From JBBQTU01 sp038213005 (GTDB lineage: Bacteria > Planctomycetota > Phycisphaerae > Tepidisphaerales > Tepidisphaeraceae): a DNA stretch of 18,431 nt. Every line of letters begins with the position of its first letter. Within the stretch, counting starts at the first letter, position 1. Of this stretch, positions 1 to 7,252 are shown in pieces. The stretch spans positions 1 through 18,431 of the forward strand of contig JBBQTU010000062.1 in the NCBI GenBank assembly GCA_038213005.1, read 5' to 3'. Position numbers and translations under genes: made by a program. Under the pieces are notes generated by a model. It searched no databases and was not told where the DNA came from. It saw only the letters and a program-made list of their open reading frames with translations.

Positions 1-1
1 C

Positions 2-688
2 TTCCTCTTCAGCTCCATGCTGATTCGCGCCGTTGGCCGCGCTGCCTTCCTGATCGTCAAGGAATGCCGCGTCCAGTTCCGCGATAAGGAAATCTGGGCT
101 GGTACCAAGAAGCCCGACTACGCCCGCGTGGTCGACATCTGCACCGGTTCGGCTCAGAAAGAGCTCATCGGCCCGGCCATTCTGGGTGTGTTCACCCCGG
201 TTCTGGTCGGCTTCCTGCTCGGGCCAATTGGCCTGGCCGGCTTCCTTGCCGGTTCCATCGTTGTCGGTCAGCTTCTGGCGAGCTTCATGTGCAACGCCGG
301 CGGCGCCTGGGACAACGGCAAGAAGATGGTCGAGGACGAGCCGCGTGATGCGGCGGCCAACACCGGCAAGGGCTCTGAGAAGCACAAGGCTGCCGTCACC
401 GGCGACACCGTCGGCGATCCTCTGAAGGACACCGCCGGGCCGGCCGTCAACCCGCTGCTCAAGGTCATGAACATGGTCGCCGTCCTCACGGTGCCCCTCA
501 TGCTGAGCTATGACAAGACCGTGGTGAGCACGGTCAACGCGGCGGCCGATGCCTCGCAGTATGAGCTTGTCAAGCGACTGGTCCCCGGTGGCTTTGACAC
601 CACCCGTGTGATCATCATCGTCGCCATCGTCGCCCTCATCGGCTGGGCGATCTGGCAGTCCAAGCGTGAAAGCGTCAGCATGAAGTAA
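2..688 (+). CDS. hppA: Membrane-bound ion-translocating pyrophosphatase, C-terminal part (5' end outside window)
   Basis: This is the last 228 codons of a V-type membrane pyrophosphatase, an integral membrane pump that couples pyrophosphate hydrolysis to H+ or Na+ transport. The frame is open to the left edge, so the gene is truncated by the window and its start is not visible. Recognisable family signatures are GGAWDN near position 299 and the conserved block KGSEKHKAAVTGDTVGDP (about 368-421), which belongs to the pyrophosphate/Mg-binding region. A hydrophobic hairpin precedes it (about 170-290), and two further membrane helices follow, the last at about 605-655 (VIIIVAIVALIGWAIW) before a short basic tail. 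The residue that separates K+-dependent from K+-independent types lies upstream of this fragment, so ion specificity cannot be told. A strong hairpin terminator follows the stop. Confidence 0.95.
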   Translation, partial: FLFSSMLIRAVGRAAFLIVKECRVQFRDKEIWAGTKKPDYARVVDICTGSAQKELIGPAILGVFTPVLVGFLLGPIGLAGFLAGSIVVGQLLASFMCNAGGAWDNGKKMVEDEPRDAAANTGKGSEKHKAAVTGDTVGDPLKDTAGPAVNPLLKVMNMVAVLTVPLMLSYDKTVVSTVNAAADASQYELVKRLVPGGFDTTRVIIIVAIVALIGWAIWQSKRESVSMK

Positions 689-732
689 ATGCCGACAAGC
701 GGTCGACCGCGACCGCACGCTCATAAACCAGG

Positions 733-770
733 AAGGGGCGGGTTCACCAGAACCCGCCCCTTTCCCGTTT
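733..770 (+). terminator. Intrinsic terminator of hppA
   Basis: A perfect 13-bp inverted repeat (733-745 pairing with 750-762, core GGGGCGGGTTC/GAACCCGCCCC) encloses an ACCA tetraloop and is followed by TTTCCCGTTT. It starts 44 bp after the hppA stop and lies upstream of the fkp promoter, so it separates the two transcription units. Confidence 0.85.
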
Positions 771-814
771 GTCGTAAACCGCAGCCGCTTCCTTTGTGCT
801 GTCGGCTGAAACGC

Positions 815-843
815 TTGGACGCCGCGCACGCCCGCTGTAACAT
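815..843 (+). promoter_or_regulatory. Candidate sigma70-type promoter of the fkp-like gene
   Basis: TTGGAC (815-820), a 17-bp spacer and TAACAT (838-843). The -10 matches TATAAT at four of six positions. The predicted transcript would start near 850, leaving a leader of about 28 nt that contains the GGAG ribosome-binding site at 867-870. The same TTGGA(C/T) -35 form is seen upstream of cdsA and thrC. Confidence 0.45.
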
Positions 844-877
844 GGCCCGCGCGGTCGCCAATTCATGGAGAAGCTGG

Positions 878-3800
878 ATGCTCGAATCGATTCTCAACAG
901 CCTGCATGTCGCTCAGGAAGCCAATGCCGCCGTCTACCGCCGCATGGTCCAGACCAGCGCCCCCGGTGACTGCTGGGACGTGCTGGTCCTCACGGCCGCC
1001 AATGAGAAGCAGGCGCAAGGCTACCGCCAGGAACTCGCCCTCCGTCACCGCGCCACCGGCCCCGGCGGCGCGTTCTTTCCCGCGATCCAGAAGAGCGTCG
1101 TCGTCGCCGATCCCCCGCGACGCCGTGCCGGCAGCGGCGGGGCGACCCTGGGCGTCCTGGAAGCACTGCACGCCGAACTGGGGCTCTCCCTCGACCAGCT
1201 CAGCAAACTTCGCATCCTGCTGATCCACTCCGGCGGCGCCAGCCAGCGGCTCCCGGCTTACTCGCCCCTGGGCAAGATCTTTGCGCCGCTGCCTCTTCTG
1301 CGCCCCGACGGCGGCGTCGCCACTCTCTTTGACCACCTTTACATCACCCTCGCCGGCCTGCCCGATCGACTCGGCGCCGGCATGCTGATCCTCGCAGGCG
1401 ACGTCTTTCTCCTGTTCGATCACCGCCACGTCTCGGCGCCCAAACCCGGCGTCACCGCCATCTCCATGCGTGTCCAGGCCGAACTCGGCCGCGGCCACGG
1501 CATCTTCGTCACCGATCCCGCCGGCCAGATCCAGCAGACGCTCCAGAAGGTCTCCGTCGACACCATGAAAGCCAGCGGCGCTGCCGACGCCGAAGGCAAC
1601 ATCCTCATTGACACCGGCCTGCTCTTCTTCGACTCCGCCTCCTTCTCCCGCCTGGGCGAACTGGCCGGCCTTCGCCGCGGCCGAAAGGCCGCCAGCGCCA
1701 AATCCAGCGCCAGCGCGGGCATGCAAGCCCGCTACCCCCAGCAGATCGATCTCTACGACGACATGACTGCCGCCCTGGCGGCCGGCACGCAGCGCGCCGC
1801 CTACCTCACCGCCGGCGCGTCAGTCCCCATGCGGAAGGAACTCTGGAAGTCCCTCCACGGCGTCCCATTCCACGTCATGGAAGTGCAGGGCCAGTTCCTC
1901 CACCTGGGCACGACCCTCCAGTTCCGCGACGCCATGGTCGGCCAGAATCCTTCACCCGCAGCCGAGCTATTCCAGCAGAACGTGCTTGCGTACAGCCAGT
2001 GGAAACTCCCCGCCGGCCGGCGCGTCTATCACAGCTCCCTCCTCGCCCACGGCGGCCGAACCGGCACGCTGGGCGAGCGCAGTGTCGTGGAGCATTCCAT
2101 CCTCCGCGCCCCCTGCGACATCGGCCAGGGCAGCGTCGTCAGCCAGGTCATCTCCCTCCGCCGCCCGCTGGTGCTCGGGGACAACCTCCTGCTGTTCCAA
2201 GCGCCGGTCCGCGACGGTTCCGGCGTCCTGTTCGTGCAGGTGCTCTGCGGCGTGCAGGATGATTTCAAAGGCCGCCACGGCGACTCCGCCAGCGGCTGTC
2301 GCTATCTCAACGCCGATATCGACGTCTGGCTCTCCCGCCACGGCATCTCCAGCGAGACTCTCTGGAAGGGCATCCCCGCCGACAAGCGGACCCTCTGGAC
2401 AGCCCGCCTTTTTCCGGCCGGCCCGCAGCGAGACTCCACCAGCGACGCCATCTGGATGAGCCTCCCGCGCAAGGCCGATCGCAAGACCGTCCAGAAATGG
2501 GAAAAGTCCCCGCGCTACTCCATGGCGATGGTCCTCGAATCGGCCGACCCGCCTGCCCTGATCGAGCATCGCGAAGTTGTCGCAGCCTACCTGCAGGCCA
2601 GTGAGGTCATCGACAGCATCCGCCGCCGCGAGCCCCGCCCGCTGGAGGATCTGGTCGGCCATCACAACTCCCCAGCCGCCTACGAAGCCGCCATCGGCAT
2701 CCTCGCCGAATTCGGCTCCCGCGCCGTCGCCGACCCCGCCTCCGCCATCGACCAGGCCCGCGCCGAGTGGGTCATCGGCCAACTTCTCTCCCGCGCCGAT
2801 CATCCGCTGGGCCCTTCAGCCCGCAGCCAGATCGACTTGCACCAGCAGCGAGCCTTCGCCCGTGTCGCCCTGGCCAGCGAACTCGGCCACCGCTCGATTA
2901 TCGTCAAGGGCGACACCGTCGCGAAGTTCAAGCCGGGCCTGCTGATCGAAGCCGTCTCGCCGGTGCGTCTTGACCTCTCCGGCGGCTGGAGCGACACGCC
3001 GCCTTACTGCTTCGAAGAGGGCGGCCACGTCATCAACGTCGCCATCGACCTCGATGGCCGCCCGCCCGCCCGCGCCATCGTCCGCACCCTGCGTCAGCCG
3101 GTGCTCATCCTGGAAAGCACGGACCTGGGCAAGCGTATCGAGCTGCCCCTGCGCGATGTCGCCCGGCAGACGCCCGACGTGCACGATCCGTTCTCGCTGC
3201 ATCGCATCGCCCTGGACCTGACCGGCATGCTCACCGCCGGCGCCAAAGGACCCGGCCTGCACGTGCTCACCGAGTGCCGCGTGCCAAAGGGGTCAGGTCT
3301 TGGCACCAGCAGCATCCTGGGCGCCACGCTCCTGGCTGCCCTGCACAAGGTGCGCAATGTTGAGCCCTCCACGGATGAACTCATCGAGCAGACCCTCCTG
3401 CTTGAGCAGCGTCTCTCCACCGGCGGCGGCTGGCAGGATCAGGTCGGCGGCATTGTCGGCGGCGTCAAATCCACCATCACCGCCCCTGGCACCCCCCAGC
3501 ACCCTGTTGTCGAACAGTTGCCTCTGTCCGACTCGCTCTACGATGCCCTGGATGAACGCCTGGTCGTCTATTATTCCGGCCAGCAGCGTCTCGCCCGCGA
3601 CATCCTCCGGCGTGTCGAAGGCCGCTGGATCGGCCGCGAACCCTCCGCGGTCCTCCTCAAGCGTGAACTCAAAGAATCCGCCCGCGAACTTCGCGACGCC
3701 ATGCTCAAGGGCCAGTGGATGTCCGTGGCACGCGAGATCGCCCGCTACTGGCGCATCAAGAAGGACCTTTACCCTGGCAGCACCACCCCGTCGATCGACG

Positions 3801-4021
3801 TGCTGCTGTTGGAACTCAAGGACCACTACCTCGCCGCCGGCCTTGCCGGCGCTGGCGGCGGCGGCTTCGCCTACTTCTTCTGCCAGGATGGCAAACAGGC
3901 GGCCCGACTGCGCGAACTGCTCACCGAACGATCCAGCCGCCCCGGTTTCCCTGGCAGCGTCTATGCGACGCAGATCAACCGCACCGGCCTGTCTGTCGCC
4001 CGCCGTCACGTGCGAACGTGA
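878..4021 (+). CDS. fkp: Bifunctional L-fucokinase / L-fucose-1-phosphate guanylyltransferase (FKGP/Fkp-like)
   Basis: Predicted to phosphorylate L-fucose and then make GDP-L-fucose, the salvage route to fucosylated glycans, in the cytoplasm. The start at 878 (MLESILN) is chosen because GGAG (867-870) sits 7 nt upstream; the frame is open back to 689, but that extension looks non-coding. The product is 1047 aa, somewhat longer than Bacteroides Fkp (about 950). The N-terminal pyrophosphorylase-like domain carries LIHSGGASQRLP (residues 115-126). Residues about 390-450 look like a left-handed beta-helix. The C-terminal GHMP kinase has all three motifs: VRLDLSGGWSDTPP (696-709), the ATP loop PKGSGLGTSS (803-812) and GAGGGGF (991-997). 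No other fucose gene is nearby. The substrate could be another sugar, such as D-arabinose or a heptose, because GHMP sugar kinases are hard to separate by eye. Confidence 0.87.
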   Translation: MLESILNSLHVAQEANAAVYRRMVQTSAPGDCWDVLVLTAANEKQAQGYRQELALRHRATGPGGAFFPAIQKSVVVADPPRRRAGSGGATLGVLEALHAELGLSLDQLSKLRILLIHSGGASQRLPAYSPLGKIFAPLPLLRPDGGVATLFDHLYITLAGLPDRLGAGMLILAGDVFLLFDHRHVSAPKPGVTAISMRVQAELGRGHGIFVTDPAGQIQQTLQKVSVDTMKASGAADAEGNILIDTGLLFFDSASFSRLGELAGLRRGRKAASAKSSASAGMQARYPQQIDLYDDMTAALAAGTQRAAYLTAGASVPMRKELWKSLHGVPFHVMEVQGQFLHLGTTLQFRDAMVGQNPSPAAELFQQNVLAYSQWKLPAGRRVYHSSLLAHGGRTGTLGERSVVEHSILRAPCDIGQGSVVSQVISLRRPLVLGDNLLLFQAPVRDGSGVLFVQVLCGVQDDFKGRHGDSASGCRYLNADIDVWLSRHGISSETLWKGIPADKRTLWTARLFPAGPQRDSTSDAIWMSLPRKADRKTVQKWEKSPRYSMAMVLESADPPALIEHREVVAAYLQASEVIDSIRRREPRPLEDLVGHHNSPAAYEAAIGILAEFGSRAVADPASAIDQARAEWVIGQLLSRADHPLGPSARSQIDLHQQRAFARVALASELGHRSIIVKGDTVAKFKPGLLIEAVSPVRLDLSGGWSDTPPYCFEEGGHVINVAIDLDGRPPARAIVRTLRQPVLILESTDLGKRIELPLRDVARQTPDVHDPFSLHRIALDLTGMLTAGAKGPGLHVLTECRVPKGSGLGTSSILGATLLAALHKVRNVEPSTDELIEQTLLLEQRLSTGGGWQDQVGGIVGGVKSTITAPGTPQHPVVEQLPLSDSLYDALDERLVVYYSGQQRLARDILRRVEGRWIGREPSAVLLKRELKESARELRDAMLKGQWMSVAREIARYWRIKKDLYPGSTTPSIDVLLLELKDHYLAAGLAGAGGGGFAYFFCQDGKQAARLRELLTERSSRPGFPGSVYATQINRTGLSVARRHVRT

Positions 4022-4192
4022 ACTAAGGCACCGCGAGAAAATAGGCTGACCGATCTTGCTTGACCTTGAGGCCGTGCTCTTCGTTGCTCGCTCGATACAG
4101 ATCATCGATATACTCCTCGCTCGCGCCTCGATCACGACCTCAATGTCGGCGCAATCTCAGTCACCCTATTTTGTCACGATGCGTAACCTCAA

Positions 4193-4220
4193 TTGTGTCC
4201 TGCCGGTTTCAGGCTACACT
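4193..4220 (+). promoter_or_regulatory. Promoter giving a leaderless transcript for the TPR-like operon
   Basis: TTGTGT (4193-4198), a 16-bp spacer and TACACT (4215-4220), with only 7 nt (TGCCCCA) between the -10 box and the ATG at 4228. No Shine-Dalgarno sequence is present. Transcription would begin at or next to the A of ATG. A second possible -10, TATACT at 4109-4114, lies upstream, but its best -35 (TTGCTC, 4084-4089) is 19 bp away. Confidence 0.5.
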
Positions 4221-4227
4221 TGCCCCA

Positions 4228-5160
4228 ATGGAGCATACGGTCGCCAAGGAAGGTCCGCCTCACCCCGTGGTGGGTGACATACCGCGGGAACTTCCCGTCT
4301 TGGAAGAGCCCCTGGATGTTGATGCGCTGCTTGAAACCAGTCAGCCGCGGGACCGTCGCGCCCCGGCCGGCCTGCTGCTCGTGGGCCTCGCGATGGCTGT
4401 CGCTCTGCTATTCCGCAAGGATGACGCGGGTGGCCTCTGGCTACTCCTCAATGCTGCCCTGCTGGTTCTGGGCGGCCTGATCGTCTGGATCGTCGCCCGC
4501 GCCGCCCGTCGCCATCGGCGTGAACAGGAACTGCTCGCTCTGGTCCATCAGAATATCCAGTTCCGCCAATGGCCTGCCGCAGCCGCCGACCTTGTCACGC
4601 TGCTTTCCGCGCCGATGCTTCTCCCGCAGTCTCGTATCCAGGCCCTGATCTACCTGTCCACCGTCCTGGCGCGCTATCAGCGGTTCGCCGACGCATCCAA
4701 GGTCCAGGACTATATCGCCGAGCATGCGCAGCTTGACCCCGCCAGCGAACAGGGCCTTCGCGCTGCCCGCATCTGGGCACTGCTTCGCGATGATCGCCTC
4801 GTTGACGCCGACCGCGCCATCATCGCACTGCGCCGAATGTGTGGTGCCAATCGCTCCGCGAGTCTGGCGATGGCCGAACTCTACCGCGACATCAAGACCG
4901 GCCACGGCGAAGAGGCCCTCGCCGAGTTCCAGACCGACCTGGCCATGCTCCGTCGCCAGCTCGGCCACCGCTGTGCCGACGCCTGGGCCCTGGCCGCATG
5001 TGCCGCCCGCGCCATGGGCAAGTTGGACGATGCCCGTTCTATGGCCCGCAACGCGCTGCTGCTGGGCGACGCCCCTGAGATACTGTCTCGTTTCCCCGAA
5101 ACCGAAGCCGCCCTTCGCCTTGGCGCTGATACCGCGCCCGCCGCCGGGGGTGCCGCATGA
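4228..5160 (+). CDS. Two-helix membrane protein with TPR-like helical repeats (function unknown)
   Basis: A 310-aa protein I cannot assign to a named family. An acidic N-terminal arm of about 44 residues is followed by two membrane helices (about 45-62 and 70-90) and a basic RAARRHRRE stretch that should mark the cytoplasmic side. The remaining 210 residues are alanine- and leucine-rich helical hairpins of the tetratricopeptide type (for example WPAAAADLVTLLSAP, RFADASKVQDYIAEH, GKLDDARSMARNALLLG). TPR regions usually bind partner proteins, so a scaffold or quality-control role at the membrane is plausible but unproven. The start at 4228 is preferred over the in-frame upstream ATG at 4060 because a promoter -10 box ends 7 nt before it and the intervening peptide is low-quality. 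Its TGA overlaps the next ATG (ATGA), implying translational coupling. Confidence 0.75.
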   Translation: MEHTVAKEGPPHPVVGDIPRELPVLEEPLDVDALLETSQPRDRRAPAGLLLVGLAMAVALLFRKDDAGGLWLLLNAALLVLGGLIVWIVARAARRHRREQELLALVHQNIQFRQWPAAAADLVTLLSAPMLLPQSRIQALIYLSTVLARYQRFADASKVQDYIAEHAQLDPASEQGLRAARIWALLRDDRLVDADRAIIALRRMCGANRSASLAMAELYRDIKTGHGEEALAEFQTDLAMLRRQLGHRCADAWALAACAARAMGKLDDARSMARNALLLGDAPEILSRFPETEAALRLGADTAPAAGGAA

Positions 5161-6017
5161 GGGCCGACCAGATCGTCCATTCTGTCGACCGCGGCGTGCT
5201 CGTTGCCCGCATCTGCCGCATCGCATGGTTCGTCCTGCTGGCTCTCTCGATCGTTCTGGGCCCGGCCCTGGGCTCGTCGGTCGCCGTAACCACGCAGGTG
5301 GTGCTTTTCCTGGCGATGTGGATCGGCCTGACCGCCGGCGGCATGCGCCAGTCACGCGTCGCGATGCAGTGGCCCACAATGATTGCCCAGGGCCAGATCG
5401 AGCAGGCCGAAGAGCAGATCGACGCGGCCCTGCGCGGCTTTACCGTGCTGTCTTCCGTGAAACTGTTGGGTCTCCATCACCTGGCCCGGATACGCCTGGG
5501 TCAGAAACGCTGGGCGGATGCGGCCACCCTCAGTCGCGGCCTGCTGCGGCATCCGCTGCGGACGCTGCCTGGTTTGTCGGCCGCCAGTTACCAGATTCTC
5601 GCCGAAGCCTCCATGCGCCTGAACGATCTCTCCGGCGCTTTTGTCGCCCTTCAACACCTTCGCCGCCAGAAATTGTCGCTGGACCAGTCGCAGGGCGTGC
5701 TGCTGCTCGAAACCGTCTATCTCGCCCGCATCGGCGCCTGGCCCAGCATGATGGATGGCATCAAGAGCAAGCTCCGCCTCGCCGAACTGATGCCGGCCGA
5801 TGGCGCCGCCCTCACGCAGGGCCTGCTCGCCGTCGCCGCCCAGCGTCGCGGCCGGGAAGACTGGGCCGCCTATCTCCGCTCGCGATGCGACCTCCTCACC
5901 GACATGCCTCGCCTCGCCGTCGATGAAGTGTGTCTCCAGTCCATCTGGCCGCCCGCCGCTCCGCGACTTGAGGTCGCCCCGCCCCCTGATGCCTCCCAGG
6001 AGCCGCCTCCATGCTGA
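5157..6017 (+). CDS. Second two-helix membrane protein with TPR-like repeats (function unknown)
   Basis: A 286-aa protein with the same plan as its upstream neighbour: a short N terminus, two membrane helices (about 20-38 and 41-62), then helical repeats (for example GQIEQAEEQIDAALRG, QKRWADAATLSRGLLRH, MRLNDLSGAFVALQHL) and a proline-rich end (PPAAPRLEVAPPPD). The start overlaps the previous stop by 4 nt and the 3' end overlaps the dipeptidase start by 7 nt, so the three genes form a tight operon. The two membrane proteins may be diverged duplicates that work as a pair; this is inferred from shared topology and not from clear sequence identity. No catalytic motif is visible. Confidence 0.75.
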   Translation: MRADQIVHSVDRGVLVARICRIAWFVLLALSIVLGPALGSSVAVTTQVVLFLAMWIGLTAGGMRQSRVAMQWPTMIAQGQIEQAEEQIDAALRGFTVLSSVKLLGLHHLARIRLGQKRWADAATLSRGLLRHPLRTLPGLSAASYQILAEASMRLNDLSGAFVALQHLRRQKLSLDQSQGVLLLETVYLARIGAWPSMMDGIKSKLRLAELMPADGAALTQGLLAVAAQRRGREDWAAYLRSRCDLLTDMPRLAVDEVCLQSIWPPAAPRLEVAPPPDASQEPPPC

Positions 6018-7039
6018 TCGTCGACGCTCACCTGGATCTGGCCTCCAACGCCATTTCCGGCCGCGATGTGCTCAAGCCTGCGGCCCTTCAGCCGGCCGAC
6101 AACGACGGCATCCCCACCGTCGGTCTCCCCGACCTGCGCCGTGGCCGCGTTGCCCTCATCTGCGGCACCCTCTTCTGCATGCCCGCGATCGGCGACAAGG
6201 CCGGCTATCACGATGCCCAGGAGGCTCATGCCGCCGGCACCGCCCAACTCGACTGGTATCACCACCAGGCAGCGGCGGGGGAGTTGCGCCTGGTCACCCG
6301 CCCGGCCGACCTGCCCACCTCAGCCCCCGGCACCGACCAGTACCCCATCCCCACCATCATCCTGATGGAGGGCGCTGACCCCATCCGCCAACCCTCCGAA
6401 ACCGCCGAGTGGTTCGCCCGCGGCATTCGCATCGTCGGTATCGCCTGGCGGCGCACCCGCCACGCCGGCGGCACTGGCAATCCCGGCGGGCTCACTGACG
6501 AAGGCCGCGCCCTGGTTCACGAACTGGATCGCGTTGGCATCATCATCGACGTCTCGCATCTCGCCGAGCAGTCGTTCTGGGAACTGCTCGATCTCTCGCC
6601 CCGGCCGGTCATCGCATCTCACTCCAACTGCCGCGAGATCGTCCCCACCGACCGCCAACTCTCCGACCCCATGATCCGCGCCATCGTGAAGCGGGGCGGC
6701 ATCATCGGCATCAACTTCTACGACAAGTTCCTCCTGCCTGCCGGCGCTGCCCGCCGCGCCACCCTTGTCGACGTCATGGATCACGCGCGCCATATCTGCG
6801 ACATCGCCGGCGACTGCCTGCACGTGGGCATTGGCACCGACATGGACGGTGGCCTGGGCCGCGAGCAGATCCCCCAGGAGATCACAACGTCCGCCGACCT
6901 CCCTCGCCTCGCCGAAGCCGCCCAAACCGCCGGCTTCTGCGACCCCGACATCGCCGCCCTTATGGGCAAAAACTGGCTGGCCTTCCTCCGCGACCACCTG
7001 GCCCGGCACGACAGCGCAACTTCGCCGCACCGCGATTAA
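6011..7039 (+). CDS. Membrane dipeptidase (peptidase family M19)
   Basis: A 342-aa metallo-dipeptidase of the renal dipeptidase family, which cleaves dipeptides, including D-amino-acid-containing ones, with two zinc ions in a TIM barrel. The full ligand set of the family is present: H7 and D9 in VDAHLD, the bridging E120 in LMEGADPI, H183 in DVSHLAE, H204 in ASHSNCR, and D277 in GIGTDMDGG. Length is typical of bacterial members. There is no signal peptide, so the enzyme is probably cytoplasmic despite the family name. The start is supported by AGGAG (5998-6002) 8 nt upstream, lying inside the preceding gene, with a 7-bp overlap. Context with two membrane TPR-like proteins hints at peptide or peptidoglycan-fragment processing near the membrane. 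That link is inference. Confidence 0.9.
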   Translation: MLIVDAHLDLASNAISGRDVLKPAALQPADNDGIPTVGLPDLRRGRVALICGTLFCMPAIGDKAGYHDAQEAHAAGTAQLDWYHHQAAAGELRLVTRPADLPTSAPGTDQYPIPTIILMEGADPIRQPSETAEWFARGIRIVGIAWRRTRHAGGTGNPGGLTDEGRALVHELDRVGIIIDVSHLAEQSFWELLDLSPRPVIASHSNCREIVPTDRQLSDPMIRAIVKRGGIIGINFYDKFLLPAGAARRATLVDVMDHARHICDIAGDCLHVGIGTDMDGGLGREQIPQEITTSADLPRLAEAAQTAGFCDPDIAALMGKNWLAFLRDHLARHDSATSPHRD

Positions 7040-7080
7040 TACGGACTCCAGGTGAAACGGGCACGTTCGCAGAAGTAGTA

Positions 7081-7103
7081 GTGCGCGGCGTCCTCGCCCG
7101 CAC
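7081..7103 (+). other. Hairpin in the convergent gap after the dipeptidase
   Basis: GTGCG (7081-7085) pairs with CGCAC (7099-7103), and GGCG (7087-7090) with CGCC (7095-7098), around a TCCT loop and one bulged C. It lies 41 nt after the dipeptidase stop, in the 213-bp gap before the convergent TonB-like gene. No T-run follows, so it is at best a weak or Rho-associated terminator. The rest of 7040-7252 holds nothing I can support. Confidence 0.3.
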
Positions 7104-7252
7104 AGGACCATCCCACGCATCCCCCGCACATCACGGCCAGTGCGTCGGCTGCACCCGTTCCTGGTGGAATCCGTATGATATACCGCGACCTGAACAACCG
7201 TCGACTTGTCTCCCTTGCGTGGGCCTCCTTTGCTTGCGTTTACTGAGTTCCA

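Noticed and set aside
4006..4021. TCACGT-GCGA-ACGTGA hairpin over the fkp stop codon
   Set aside because: The stem has a GNRA loop but is only 6 bp, has no T-tract and lies in coding sequence; not enough for a terminator call.
4090..4114. TATACT (4109-4114) as an upstream promoter for the TPR-like operon
   Set aside because: The -10 is good, but the only -35 candidate is 19 bp away and weak. It is mentioned with the nearer promoter rather than called separately.
863..4135. Long antisense frames opposite the fkp-like gene (863-1726, 1967-2803, 3293-4135)
   Set aside because: They mirror the GC-rich codon pattern of fkp, have low-complexity Gly/Ala/Asp composition and no motif or ribosome-binding site.
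7175..7246. 23-codon ORF (MIYRDLNNRRLVSLAWASFA...) with GGTGGA upstream
   Set aside because: A reasonable ribosome-binding site and a hydrophobic end, but too short to support without conservation or expression data.
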